Made by a program: the position numbers and the translations under genes. 64,000 bases of DNA, taken from NCBI RefSeq assembly GCF_009177065.1, contig NZ_WEZF01000015.1, positions 62,001 through 126,000 on the forward strand. The letters are read 5' to 3'. Positions 8,716 through 18,315 of the stretch are shown here, in pieces; position 1 is the first letter of the stretch; each line of letters opens with the position of its first letter. This stretch comes from Tautonia marina. Lineage in GTDB: Bacteria; Planctomycetota; Planctomycetia; Isosphaerales; Isosphaeraceae. The notes under the pieces were generated by a model. That model had not been told where the DNA came from. It ran no database searches and saw only the letters and a program-made list of their open reading frames with translations.

Positions 8716-9687
8716 ATGCGCACCATGAATCCGAATTCGATGCCTCCTGCCGATGCTCCCGACGACGGCTCCGACCGGCCGCCTCGATCGCGCTCCGCGA
8801 CGGACGTCGGCGCCCCGTTCGTCGTCACGGCCGATGCGTCGAACGTCGGCCCGGTGATCGTAGATTTCCCGCGTGCTCGCGGCGTGTCCGCCCCCTCGAC
8901 GACTCCTCCCCCGCCGTCGAGCCCGCCGACCATCGACGCCCTGCCGCCCTTCGAGCTGCGGGCCTTGCGGATCACCGATGCCGGATGGGGGGCCGGATGG
9001 GAGCTGCGCCCGGCCCCTCCCCGTCGTTCCTGGATGGACGGGCATCCGCATGCCTACCACTGTTTGCCTCTGGTGGTGGCCAACCAGTGGGGATGGCAGA
9101 TTCATTGTCCCGTGGATGTGAGAATCGTCTGGGACGGCTCGCCCGAGCTGGCGGGCCTGGTGGTCGAAGTCGACCCTGAGTACCAGGTGACCGTCAAGAG
9201 CCAGTTCGGCCAGGGAATCGTCACGTTTTCGCCTCCGTGGATGTTTCGGACCCCTCCCGGATGGGACCTTTGGGCCAAGGGGCCGGTCAACGCCTGGAAG
9301 GCGAATTGCGTGCCCCTGGAAGGGATCATCGAGACATGGTGGCTCCCTTACACGTTTACCTTCAACTGGAAGCTCGTCGAGCCCGGTGAGGTCACGTTTG
9401 CGAAGGGAGAAGCCATCGGCCAGATCCTTCCCGTGCCTCATCAGACCTTCGCCGAGGCTCGGGCGATCGAGGAACCACTCAGTGTCGAGCCCGAACTGAT
9501 GGCGCAGATGGCCTCCTGGCGCGATGAGCGGCAGCGGCGAGCGGGGCAGCGGCATCAAAATCACTTGATGTACCGCAAGGCGCAGGATGTCGATGGCCAC
9601 CTGGTCCGGGTTCCCGTACCTTCGGTCGGGCCACGACCTCGCCCCACCGCCTCCGACTCTCCCGACGATCCCCAGGCCGGGCGTTGA
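8716..9687 (+). CDS. DUF6065 family protein
   Basis: The product of about 323 residues has a Pro-rich, probably disordered first 80 residues, followed by a domain resembling DUF6065. Its features are PLVVANQWGWQIHCP, SQFGQGIVTFSPPWMFRTPP, GWDLWAKGP and ETWWLPYTFTFNWKL. The many Trp residues and the FxxGEPI-like step (FAKGEAIGQILPVPH) are typical of that family. The ATG at 8716 starts before the low-complexity part; another ATG lies at 8725. No function is established for the family and no signal peptide is seen, so it is probably cytoplasmic. Confidence 0.7.
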   Translation: MRTMNPNSMPPADAPDDGSDRPPRSRSATDVGAPFVVTADASNVGPVIVDFPRARGVSAPSTTPPPPSSPPTIDALPPFELRALRITDAGWGAGWELRPAPPRRSWMDGHPHAYHCLPLVVANQWGWQIHCPVDVRIVWDGSPELAGLVVEVDPEYQVTVKSQFGQGIVTFSPPWMFRTPPGWDLWAKGPVNAWKANCVPLEGIIETWWLPYTFTFNWKLVEPGEVTFAKGEAIGQILPVPHQTFAEARAIEEPLSVEPELMAQMASWRDERQRRAGQRHQNHLMYRKAQDVDGHLVRVPVPSVGPRPRPTASDSPDDPQAGR

Positions 9688-9972
9688 GGCCGGGCTACAG
9701 CCGTCGACCGATCCGGGCAGAGAATCGCTGGCGTTTTGACAGCCTCGGGTCGGCCGGTTAGTCTACTCCCGAAGCGTCTGAATCATGGACAGACGACGCG
9801 GGCATCCGTCCCTCGGAGCTGATCCCGGCGGATCGACGAGCTGGCCAGACCGACCAGGCTCTCTTGCGATCGGAGCCGAGGTCCGAGTCCCACGATGCTC
9901 GATGTGGTCATCGGGACCTTTTGATTTGCTGGGGCAGGGACTGGCCCGATTCCGACCGAGGGGCCAGAGCCA

Positions 9973-11427
9973 ATGGCGACGACGACCAAAGTTCACGTGA
10001 CGTGTCCCGGCTGTTCGCGGGTTCTCCGCGTCCATCGCGAACACCTCGGCCGACGGGCGCAATGCAAGTACTGCGACGCCTCCCTGGTGATCGTCGCGGA
10101 CCCCCCGGCCCCCGACCGCTCCGAAGCGGCCTCGATGGACCCGATTCCCGACGCCGACCGCCTCGCGTCTCCGGCCATTGCATCCGAGACCGGCCCCGCC
10201 CCGGATGCCCTGATCGCCGAACGAGACGCCCTGATCGCTGAACGAGACGCCCTGATCGCCGATCGGGACGCCTTGCAGACGCGGCTCGACGCGGTCGAAG
10301 CCGACGCCACCACTCAGCGCAACGATCTGATCGCCCGGCACGAGCTTGCCCTTGCCGAGCTTCAATCGGGGATCGAGGCCGATCGGGAGCGGCTCGCCAC
10401 CGATCATGAGACTCGTTTGCAGGAGGCCGACCGCGTTCGAGATGCCCTGCAAAGCGAGCGAGACGCCCTGCAAAGCGAGCGAGATGCCCTGATCGCCGAA
10501 CGAGACGCCCTGGTCACCGAGCGAGACGCCTTTCGGAATGAACGGGACTCCCTCCGCAAGCATGCCGATCGTCTTCAGGCCGAATCGACCGAGCTTGCCG
10601 AAACCCTCGAGAGGCTTCGCGGTGAGGCCGAGGCCGAGCGGGCTCGCCTGACCGAGCTGCTTGCCGCGACCCGAGCCGAGGCCGAGGCCGAGCGGGCTCG
10701 CCTGGTTGCCGAGCATGACACCGCTCGGACCGAGGCCGAGCATCGGCGGACCGAGCTGTCGAAGCAACTCGCCTCCTCCCGCGCCGAGGCCGAGACGATC
10801 GGCCGTGACCGAGATGCCCTGCGGACGGAACTGGCAACGGTTGGCGAACAATTGCAGCAGACCGAATCGTCTGTCCAGGACCTGCGCCGTCAGCTTGCCG
10901 AAGCTCAGGAGCAGGCCAGGGCCGAGCAGAATCGCTTGACCCTTGAACGGGATGACGCCCTCCGCTCGGGAGCCTCCGCCACCGAGCGCGGCCACGCTCT
11001 GGCCAGGCAGCTTGCACAGCTTCAATCCGATCGTGAGGCTCTAGCCAAACGGTTCCAGACGCTTCAGGCCGACCGTGATGCGCTCGCCGAACAGTTCCAG
11101 GCGCTTCAGGCCGACCGGGACGCGGTGGCCGCCGATCGAGAAGCGACCCGCAACGAGCTGGCTCAGGCCCGCCGAGAGGCCGAGGAGGCCGCCGCCTCTC
11201 ACGAGCGTGATCTGGCCGAGGCGACCCGCGCCCTCGAAGCCGAGAACAACCGATCGGAGTCTCTCCGCAGCGAGATTGCGGATCTCACCGAGGCCCGCAA
11301 CACGCTCCGGGAGGAACTGACTTCGGCTCAGGGACGCATTAAGGCGCTCGACACCCAGCTTGCCGAGGCCCTGACCGCCAGTTTCCAGCTCCGGTCGTTG
11401 CTCCGCCGCACCGGCTTGCCGTTCTGA
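9973..11427 (+). CDS. Zinc-ribbon coiled-coil protein
   Basis: The 484-residue protein starts with a small zinc ribbon (CPGC at about 11-14 and CKYC at about 32-35). A long coiled coil follows from about residue 75 to the end, dominated by ERDAL, EAEAERARL and LQADRDAL heptads. No Walker A motif or SMC head is present, so it is not an SMC ATPase. The heptads are encoded by near-identical 21-base direct repeats. The role is unknown; the zinc ribbon may bind a partner and the rod may space it. The ATG at 9973 directly precedes the ribbon. Confidence 0.8.
   Translation: MATTTKVHVTCPGCSRVLRVHREHLGRRAQCKYCDASLVIVADPPAPDRSEAASMDPIPDADRLASPAIASETGPAPDALIAERDALIAERDALIADRDALQTRLDAVEADATTQRNDLIARHELALAELQSGIEADRERLATDHETRLQEADRVRDALQSERDALQSERDALIAERDALVTERDAFRNERDSLRKHADRLQAESTELAETLERLRGEAEAERARLTELLAATRAEAEAERARLVAEHDTARTEAEHRRTELSKQLASSRAEAETIGRDRDALRTELATVGEQLQQTESSVQDLRRQLAEAQEQARAEQNRLTLERDDALRSGASATERGHALARQLAQLQSDREALAKRFQTLQADRDALAEQFQALQADRDAVAADREATRNELAQARREAEEAAASHERDLAEATRALEAENNRSESLRSEIADLTEARNTLREELTSAQGRIKALDTQLAEALTASFQLRSLLRRTGLPF
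10210..10530 (+). repeat. 21-bp tandem repeats inside the coiled-coil gene
   Basis: Three near-identical 21-bp units lie at 10210-10272 and four more at 10447-10530, each encoding one heptad of the LIAERDA or LQSERDA type. Their DNA-level similarity suggests recent slippage or duplication. Confidence 0.8.
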
Positions 11428-11489
11428 TCGAACACCGAGTCGGGGGGTAACGAGACGAGGCTCTCCAGCCCCCCCAACCGGCGTTTCCC

Positions 11490-12614
11490 TCAGCCGACGA
11501 TCACCCGGCCGGGGCCGTCGCCGTCGTCGGGTTCTTCGAGGAGGATCCGGCGATCGAGGAACGCGGCGATCGTCCGGATGTTGGTTCGCAGGTGCTCGGT
11601 GACTCGGGAGACGGTGTAGAGGCTCCGCCCTTCGGCCAGGGCGAGCGGCAGCAGGAGTTGATCGGCGCTGTGGAAATCGACCGCCCCCTGGCCGGGGGCG
11701 TGCAGGTGGTCGAGCAACTCGGCCACGGCCTCGGCGGCGACCTCCTCGGCCGGTTTTCCTCGGGCGCCGAGGCCGACAAACGTGCTCGGCGGCGTCTCGC
11801 TGTCGTGCTCGGCCACCAGTGCGATCGCGGCTCCCGGAGCCGGGCCGGACCAGTGGGCCAGGTCGATGGCGATCTCAGTGTCGAGCCCCGCCTCGTTGAG
11901 CAAGGCAACGGCGCGGTCTCTCATCCGGTCGGCCACCCGTCGAGCGTCCAGCTTGCAGGCCCCGGCCACCCCCGAGATCCGCACGAGTGCCCCGCGGCGA
12001 TCGGCGATCAACGGCCGGGGCGTTCCCGGCTCGATCCAGGCGTCGAGCCTTCCGCCGCCTTGCGGGTAAAACCCGGCTTCGGGCATCGCCAGGGCCAGGT
12101 CGAGCCCCATCTGTTTGAGGTACGCCCGCCAGGTCCGGTCGAGGAAGGGGAAGGACGGAGCCTTCAGGTTGAACGTGCCGCCGGTCAACGACACCCGGAC
12201 CCCGCGATCGGCCCGTAAGGCGATCGGCAAGGCCAGTGTTTGCAGGACCAGGCAGGTGGACCCCGCCGTGCCGATGTCGATGTCCAGGTCGGTCGGCTCG
12301 AACGGCCGGGGGCGGAAGGTCAGGGCATGCGAGCCGACGGTCGCCCCTTGCACCGTCGCTCCCGAGAGCTTCGCGGCGGCCATCACGGCCGATCGGTGCT
12401 GCGGACGCAGGCCGGGTCGGTCTCGATTGGCCCGGATTCGGGAGATCCGGAACGGTCGGCCGGTGAGCATCGCCAGGGTCAGGGCGGTTCGGAGAATCTG
12501 GCCCCCCCCTTCCCCATCGGCGCCGTCCAGCTCCACCAGACGGTTCGAGGAGGATCGGATCGGGAAGCTGCAGGCGGGTCCTGGCGATGGGGGCAATCCG
12601 TCGTCGTCGTCCAT
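11490..12614 (-). CDS. rtcA: RNA 3'-terminal phosphate cyclase
   Basis: The 374-residue enzyme converts RNA 3'-phosphate ends to 2',3'-cyclic phosphates using ATP. The family opening VELDGADGEGGGQILR is present, with RPGLRPQH and LTGGTFN later. EHLRTNI holds the catalytic histidine that becomes adenylylated (His309 in the E. coli enzyme). The ATG at 12614 adds about 25 residues before the usual start; an alternative start just before LVELDG is possible. It lies last in a leftward series with asnB, a larA-like gene and a lipoprotein gene, but the 266-bp gap makes co-transcription uncertain. No rtcB or rtcR is present in the window. Confidence 0.92.
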   Translation of the reverse strand: MDDDDGLPPSPGPACSFPIRSSSNRLVELDGADGEGGGQILRTALTLAMLTGRPFRISRIRANRDRPGLRPQHRSAVMAAAKLSGATVQGATVGSHALTFRPRPFEPTDLDIDIGTAGSTCLVLQTLALPIALRADRGVRVSLTGGTFNLKAPSFPFLDRTWRAYLKQMGLDLALAMPEAGFYPQGGGRLDAWIEPGTPRPLIADRRGALVRISGVAGACKLDARRVADRMRDRAVALLNEAGLDTEIAIDLAHWSGPAPGAAIALVAEHDSETPPSTFVGLGARGKPAEEVAAEAVAELLDHLHAPGQGAVDFHSADQLLLPLALAEGRSLYTVSRVTEHLRTNIRTIAAFLDRRILLEEPDDGDGPGRVIVG

Positions 12615-12880
12615 CGGGGCGAACCTCGGAAGCGGGGCCGGGGCCGGTCCGCTCCATCGGTTCGCCGTCAGGCGATGCGGTCCGAAGGAGGGGCCATGAC
12701 CGGCGTGCGACCGCCAGCGCCGGGCCGGCCCGATCGCCGCGTCGTCATCCCCGGTCGGAGTCGGCGTCCATTCCATTCGATGCGCTCCCTGGTCATCCGG
12801 TTCGCAACCTGAGGACCGCGTCTCGGGGATTTCTGGAGGGCATCCCCGGACCGACCCGCTCCGACCCGACCGCTTGGCCG

Positions 12881-13837
12881 TCACTCCTGGCCAGTCGATC
12901 CGCCGGGAGTGACCGGCTCGACACCAAGCTCGCTCGGATCGACACGGCGGAGATTGTTGGGCGGGGTCACGGGCTCGACCCAGGGAATCTCGGTCGCGCC
13001 GGCCGAGGTGGCCCAGATGAAAACGACCGTCTGAAGCAGGCGATCGCTCTTGGGCTCGGTCTTGGTAAAGAGGAAGTGCCCCAGGCTCCCCGGCCGATCG
13101 GGCCAGCAGCCGAGGATCAAGACCTGCTCGGGCTCAAGTGTGAGCTTGGCCGTCAGGTCCCGAAAGCTTTCTTCGAGCTTCCCCTCGCGCATCACGAACT
13201 GCTCGGGCTCGAACGGGCCGAGGTTCTCGGCCGGGGCGTAGCGGAGCTGATCCGAGCCGTGGTGAATCTCGGGGACCACCCGCATCGCCATGCCGCCGTC
13301 GGCCTGCGAGGCCGAGACGCGCATCGCTCCCGTCGCCTGCTCGTAGTCTCGCCCGACCGCGCCGTTGCCGAGGCTCAGAAAGAGCGTTTTGTGCTCAACC
13401 GCCTGGTCAGGCCCGAGCATGATCGGCGTGGCGTGGCCATCGGGCACGGCCACGATGGTCGGGTCGATCCGCTGGCCGACGGGGGCCTCGGGGCTGAGCA
13501 TCTCCTCGATCTCGGGAGGAAACACCGTATCGACCACGGCCACCCGCAAGCCGTTGGCTTCGAGCCGTTGCCGCTGCTCGGGGGGGATGATGTGCTCGTC
13601 GGCCGCCGTCCAGAGGATTTCGCGCAGTTCCGGGTCGTCGACCGGCCGGGTGGCGATCATCACCTTCAGGGCGATCCGCCGAGGGGCGAGCAGCTCGACC
13701 AGTTGCTCGTTGCCCATCCCCCCGGCGCTGACTCCCGATCGATCCGGATCGGCCGGAGGCTTGATCAGGGAACAGCCCACGGCCATCGTGACCGCGGCGA
13801 CCGTCGAACAGGCCAGGGCCCACAGGTTGCGGTCCAT
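12881..13837 (-). CDS. Putative lipoprotein of unknown function
   Basis: The 318-residue product begins MDRNLWALACSTVAAVTMAV with a lipobox-like AVGCS, so it is probably lipid-anchored after signal peptidase II cleavage. The body contains an early ELLAPRRIALKVMIATRP segment, PEIEEMLSPEAP and a late VLILGCWPDRPGSLGHFLF segment. No known domain was recognised. It sits 160 bp after the larA-like gene in the same direction. Confidence 0.75.
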   Translation of the reverse strand: MDRNLWALACSTVAAVTMAVGCSLIKPPADPDRSGVSAGGMGNEQLVELLAPRRIALKVMIATRPVDDPELREILWTAADEHIIPPEQRQRLEANGLRVAVVDTVFPPEIEEMLSPEAPVGQRIDPTIVAVPDGHATPIMLGPDQAVEHKTLFLSLGNGAVGRDYEQATGAMRVSASQADGGMAMRVVPEIHHGSDQLRYAPAENLGPFEPEQFVMREGKLEESFRDLTAKLTLEPEQVLILGCWPDRPGSLGHFLFTKTEPKSDRLLQTVVFIWATSAGATEIPWVEPVTPPNNLRRVDPSELGVEPVTPGGSTGQE

Positions 13838-13997
13838 CGGCGGAGTCCTTTCCGCTCGGTGTCTCTGGCAACGCGGATGGGTCGGCCCAATCCGCCACGC
13901 TCGGAACGCCCGGTCCGTCCCTGGCGTCTCATGATTGCGGACTCTAGGCAACCTGCCCTGCCCTGTCAATCGCGACCTTCGAGGACCGCCCCCTTCC

Positions 13998-15344
13998 TCA
14001 CGGACCCTTCACCGAGGCCGACGGGCAGTAGGTCAGGCCGCCGCTCGGGAAAATCCGAACGCGAGGAGCCGCCGACCCCGACGATGGCATCAGGCGGGCG
14101 AGGCGATGCCGGAGTTCGTCCGGATCGGAGAACAGCCGAATTGGCCCAAGCCGGGGGCCGATCCGATCGCGCAAAGGGGGAGCATACACCAGCACGTCTC
14201 GATCGACCACCAGCTCCCGGGCCCATCGGACCATGAACGAGGCGGCACTGCCCGAGGCCGCCGTCACGCGATCGGCCATCGCCAGGCCGCGACGCATGAC
14301 CACGCCACCCGGAGCCCCCGTGGCGGCAATCGCCCGCATGACCGGCATGGGAAAGGAACGGTCAATCTCCGTCGGATCGGTCCAGAACAGGCCGACCAGC
14401 GCCCCGCCGCTCCGGCAGGCGGATCGGTGATTGAGCAAGACCTTGAAGCTCTGCATCGGGTCGCCCGGCCACGGAGCGTTGCCGGCGATCACCACGTCGG
14501 CTGGTTCGGCGGCCGGGGATCGGTAGCGCCGGGCGGCCTCGGCGGCGAGGTGATCCTGCACGGCGTCGGGGTGCCCGCTCGCCACCCGAAAGACCTGGCC
14601 CGGCGGCCCGAGGATATGACTGATCGACACACAGGGGCCGAGCAAGCTCGCCGCCCTTCGGATCGCCCGCCGCATCGGGTTCGCCTCGGCGATCGAGCCG
14701 AGCAAGGCCCCGGCGTCTCCTCCCAGGCCGACCCGGTGAATCGCTCCCAGGGTTGAGCGATGGCTCGTTCCCGGGAAGATAAGCTTGTATCCTCCTCCGA
14801 ACCCTGCCTGGAGATGCGGCAACACTGAACCGATCAAGATTCGGAGATCCGCCTGCGCCACGGGTCGAAAGACCCGGACCGGAATGCCGTCGGCCGTCGT
14901 CCCGAGATCCTCGTATTGAGCCAGGTCATCGACCGGAGGACTGAAACACGGGTACGACGCGGCCACCTCGTCGCCGACCCTGCGCCTCATGGCCTCGGCA
15001 TCGACCGCGTGATGGCGACCGACACCGGCACTGATGCTGATGTCGGATTCGGAGACCCCGCTGGCCCTGAGCCGATCCAGGACGATCGGCAGGGCTTCCC
15101 GAACCGGGGTCCAGCGCGAGGGGTCGTCCACGACGATTGCGACGGTGGACCCTGGACCGACCAGGGCCTCGATGGGGTCCATGCCTCCCATCGGAGCATC
15201 GAGCGCGGTGGTCAAGGCCGCCTGGTAGTCCGCGATTGACCCGCCGAGCACGGGCTGAATCACCTCCGGCTCGGGCCAGGAGTCCGGGAGCTTCAGTTCC
15301 AGCGGCGGCTCGTCTCCCCAGGGAATCGCAACGGCGGACGGCAT
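13998..15344 (-). CDS. LarA-like (DUF2088) nickel-pincer racemase family protein
   Basis: The 448-residue protein resembles lactate racemase LarA, which uses a nickel-pincer nucleotide covalently attached to a lysine. The key residues appear with nearly constant offset from the L. plantarum enzyme: GVGRHH (H111/H112), LPHLQAG (H177), GGGYKLIFPG (K187) and AIH (H203). An Asp/Arg-containing strand (VVDDPSRWTP) replaces the usual DxTRPTP. LarA homologues act on several 2-hydroxyacids, so lactate is only one candidate. It starts 14 bp after asnB, which suggests co-transcription. No larB, larC or larE cofactor genes are in the window. Confidence 0.82.
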   Translation of the reverse strand: MPSAVAIPWGDEPPLELKLPDSWPEPEVIQPVLGGSIADYQAALTTALDAPMGGMDPIEALVGPGSTVAIVVDDPSRWTPVREALPIVLDRLRASGVSESDISISAGVGRHHAVDAEAMRRRVGDEVAASYPCFSPPVDDLAQYEDLGTTADGIPVRVFRPVAQADLRILIGSVLPHLQAGFGGGYKLIFPGTSHRSTLGAIHRVGLGGDAGALLGSIAEANPMRRAIRRAASLLGPCVSISHILGPPGQVFRVASGHPDAVQDHLAAEAARRYRSPAAEPADVVIAGNAPWPGDPMQSFKVLLNHRSACRSGGALVGLFWTDPTEIDRSFPMPVMRAIAATGAPGGVVMRRGLAMADRVTAASGSAASFMVRWARELVVDRDVLVYAPPLRDRIGPRLGPIRLFSDPDELRHRLARLMPSSGSAAPRVRIFPSGGLTYCPSASVKGP

Positions 15345-15358
15345 GGTAGATTGATCCT

Positions 15359-17359
15359 TCAAGCAATGGGAGGATTCGTGTCTGTTGAGTTCTGCATCTT
15401 TGAAGGAAAAGCCAAAGGGCCGTTTGGGTGTCCTGGCGAGGGGTCGAGGTGGTGCCGGAACCAGAGTTCGAGCATGAGCAAGGCCCAGAGGCGGTAGGCG
15501 TGGTCGCGTCGGCCGTCGGCGTGCTCGGCGATCATCCGCTCGATCGCCTCGGGGCGGAAAAGGTCGCGGCCGAGGCTGACCGGGTCGAGCAGGACGGCAC
15601 GAAGTTCGTCGCGGAGGTCGCCGCGGAACCAGCGGTCGATCGGCACGCCGAAACCCATCTTCGAGCGGGTCCGGATCGGTGGGGGAATGAAATCGGCAAA
15701 CGCTCGCTTGAGAATGACTTTCGATCGCCCTTTGCTGAGCCGGAGCTTGCGATCGAGCGGCAGGGCCAGGGCCAGCTCGACGACCCGGTGATCGAGGAAC
15801 GGCCCGCGGCATTCGAGCCCGTGGGCCATGCTGGCAATGTCCACTTTTGTGAGCAAGTCCCCAGGCAAGTAGGTAAGAAGGTCGGCAACCATCGCCTGCG
15901 TGACCGGATCACGGTCTGAGGCCACGTTGAGCGCCCGGTCGAGGACGAGGGCCGGATCGGCCTCGTCGGGTTCACGATCGGCGGCCTGGGTCAGTTCCTC
16001 AAGGAACGGGTCGGCATAGAGGCCGGCCCGGGTCTCCTCATCGAAGCTGGTCATCCAGCGGAGGTATCGAGCCGTCGGGGAAAGGCCGACCGCTTCAAGC
16101 CACCGCTTCGCGGCCCGGAGCTTCGTCTTGGCACGGCTTGAGGCCGGGAGGGATCGGGCGACCGGGCCGCCGAGCCATCGGCCGATCCCGCCGGGCACTT
16201 TGGCCACGGCTTCGGCCAGGGCGATCCCCCGGTATCGGTCGTAGCCGCCGAACAGCTCGTCGCCGGCGTCTCCGGTCAGGGCGACGGTGACATGCTCGCG
16301 GGTCATCCGAGCGACGTGCCAGGTGGGAAGGGCCGAGCTGTCGGCGAACGGCTCGTCGAAGTGCCAGGCCAGGCCAGGGAGGGTTTCCCAGGCCTCGGGC
16401 TTGACGACGAAGGCATGATGCTCGGTCCCGAGAAACTCGGCGGCCATCCGGGCATACGAGGTTTCATCAAACGCCGGATCATCAAAGCCGATGGAAAATG
16501 TTTTGACGCGATGAGTCGCGTGCCGTTGCATCAGGCCGACGATGATCGTCGAGTCGATGCCACCAGAGAGAAACGCGCCGAGGGGCACATCGGCGGCCAT
16601 TTGCTCGCGGACGGCGTCGGAAAGGGTGGCGCGGAGGTACTCGGCGTCTTGCTCGACCGGCCGATTGATTTCGAGATTCCAGTCGGGCTCCCAGTAACGG
16701 TGCAGCTCCACATGCCCGTCGTGCCAGACGAGGGTGTGGGCCGGGGGGAGCTTGTGAACATCCTGAAGGATCGTCCGAGGATGCGGGATGTATCCATAGG
16801 TCAGGTAGCGATCGAGTGAGAGCGGGTCGATCCGTCTTGGCAGATCTGATTCGGGCAGGGTGAGTAGCGCCTTCAATTCGCTGGCAAAGAGGATGCGGTC
16901 GGGTGCGACCCGGTAGACGAGGGGTTTCTGGCCGAGGCGGTCGCGGGTCAGGACGAGCCGCTTGCGAGGGGCGTCCCAGACGGCGATGGCGAACATGCCG
17001 CGGAGCAATCGGGGGAAGCCGGGGCCTTCGTCTTCATAGAGGTGGCTGATGACCTCGGTGTCACCGGCCGATCGGAGGGTGTGGCCTCGGGCTTCGAGGC
17101 GGTTTCGGAGTTCGGGAAAGTTGTAGATTTCTCCATTAAAGGCGACATGGATGGTGCCGTCCTCGTTGCTCATCGGCTGGTGGCCGCCGGGCAGGTCGAG
17201 GATGGAGAGGCGGCGGAACCCGAGGGCGGCGTGGGCGTCTCGGAAAAGGCCCAGGTCGTCCGGTCCTCGGTGTTCGAGGCGAGCGATCATCGCGCCGAGC
17301 TGCGCATCGGTCGGGCCGGCTCCCGAGGTGGTCCAGGCTGCCCCGCAAATGCCGCACAT
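15359..17359 (-). CDS. asnB: Asparagine synthase (glutamine-hydrolysing)
   Basis: The 666-residue enzyme transfers ammonia from glutamine to aspartate using ATP. It begins MCGICG, with the catalytic Cys2 of the N-terminal Ntn amidotransferase domain (to about residue 190, including LEHRGPDD and FNGEIYN). The synthetase domain contains the PP-loop SGGIDSTI and later the LTGDAGDELFGGY and GLECRGPFLDHR signatures. The frame continues upstream to 17512, but the N-terminal Cys must follow the start Met, fixing the start at 17359. It leads a leftward unit with the larA-like gene and is divergent from the DUF4058 gene. The length fits the larger AsnB class, which can also amidate exopolysaccharide or peptide precursors. 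Confidence 0.95.
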   Translation of the reverse strand: MCGICGAAWTTSGAGPTDAQLGAMIARLEHRGPDDLGLFRDAHAALGFRRLSILDLPGGHQPMSNEDGTIHVAFNGEIYNFPELRNRLEARGHTLRSAGDTEVISHLYEDEGPGFPRLLRGMFAIAVWDAPRKRLVLTRDRLGQKPLVYRVAPDRILFASELKALLTLPESDLPRRIDPLSLDRYLTYGYIPHPRTILQDVHKLPPAHTLVWHDGHVELHRYWEPDWNLEINRPVEQDAEYLRATLSDAVREQMAADVPLGAFLSGGIDSTIIVGLMQRHATHRVKTFSIGFDDPAFDETSYARMAAEFLGTEHHAFVVKPEAWETLPGLAWHFDEPFADSSALPTWHVARMTREHVTVALTGDAGDELFGGYDRYRGIALAEAVAKVPGGIGRWLGGPVARSLPASSRAKTKLRAAKRWLEAVGLSPTARYLRWMTSFDEETRAGLYADPFLEELTQAADREPDEADPALVLDRALNVASDRDPVTQAMVADLLTYLPGDLLTKVDIASMAHGLECRGPFLDHRVVELALALPLDRKLRLSKGRSKVILKRAFADFIPPPIRTRSKMGFGVPIDRWFRGDLRDELRAVLLDPVSLGRDLFRPEAIERMIAEHADGRRDHAYRLWALLMLELWFRHHLDPSPGHPNGPLAFPSKMQNSTDTNPPIA

Positions 17360-17446
17360 CGCGTTCACCGATCTTTGGGTAGAATGAACGGGGGTGATGG
17401 TTTGTCGCGGTCGCTCGTCGATCGAGGTCGAAACGGAGGATGCCTC

Positions 17447-18259
17447 ATGCCTGGCCCGTTTCCTGGAATGGACCCCTACCTGGAAGAGAAGGCCCTCTGG
17501 CCGGGGGTCCATCAGGCGTTCATGACGTTTGTGTGGGGGACGCTCAACGAACTGCTGCCTGAGCGTTACGTGGCCAATCTGAACGAGCGGTTGTACATCG
17601 ATGAGCCGAATCGGTCGATCATTCCCGATGCCGCGGTTTACGAACGATCATCACCGGGAGGGAGAGGCTGGGGCAACCCCGGGGCGTCGGCGTCGGCCGG
17701 GGTGGCGGTGCTGGATGAACCCTGGGTGCTGGAAACGCCGTTGGAGCCGATCCGGGAAGGGTTTGTCGAGATCCTGCCGGCGAGGGAGCCGGATCGGGTG
17801 GTGACGGTGATTGAGTTGCTGAGCCCCTCGAACAAGGCGTTGGGGACGACCGGCCGCGAGGCGTATCTGGCCAAGCAGGACGAAGTCCTCAAAAGCCCGG
17901 CCCACCTGATCGAGATCGACCTACTCCGGTCGGGAGAGCATACCGTGGCGGCCCCCCGGGATGCGCTGGCTCGCCGAGGGATTTACGACTACCTCGTGAG
18001 CCTGAACCGGGCGACGCGCCGGATTCGGTTCGAGGTCTGGGCCAGGACGATCCGAGATCGCCTGCCTCGGATCGCCGTTCCGTTGCTCGATGATGATCCC
18101 GACCTGGTGCTTGACCTGCAACCGCTGCTCGATCGCTGTTATGACCTCGGGGCCTATGCCCGCCGGATCGACTACGGGAATGACCCGGTTCCTCCCCTGA
18201 CCAGGGCCGACGCCGAGTGGGTCGACCTCTTGCTCCGCGAGCGGGGCCTGCGGAAATGA
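17447..18259 (+). CDS. DUF4058 family protein
   Basis: The 270-residue product begins with the hallmark MPGPFPGMDPYLE and contains LNERLYID, a VVTVIELLSPSNK core and a DYLVSLNRATRR segment, all typical of DUF4058. The function is not known; the strand-rich core with ELLSPSNK has been likened to nuclease folds, but no catalytic claim is made here. GGAGG lies about 6 bases before the ATG at 17447. Divergent from asnB across an 87-bp gap that must hold both promoters. Confidence 0.92.
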   Translation: MPGPFPGMDPYLEEKALWPGVHQAFMTFVWGTLNELLPERYVANLNERLYIDEPNRSIIPDAAVYERSSPGGRGWGNPGASASAGVAVLDEPWVLETPLEPIREGFVEILPAREPDRVVTVIELLSPSNKALGTTGREAYLAKQDEVLKSPAHLIEIDLLRSGEHTVAAPRDALARRGIYDYLVSLNRATRRIRFEVWARTIRDRLPRIAVPLLDDDPDLVLDLQPLLDRCYDLGAYARRIDYGNDPVPPLTRADAEWVDLLLRERGLRK

Positions 18260-18315
18260 GCGGCGTCCGAGGCCCCGAAGTTTGATCACGATGTCAGAGG
18301 GTTACGATGCTCGTG

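Noticed and set aside
10210-10530. CRISPR-like regular repeats
   Set aside because: The units are contiguous 21-mers inside a coding sequence without spacers.
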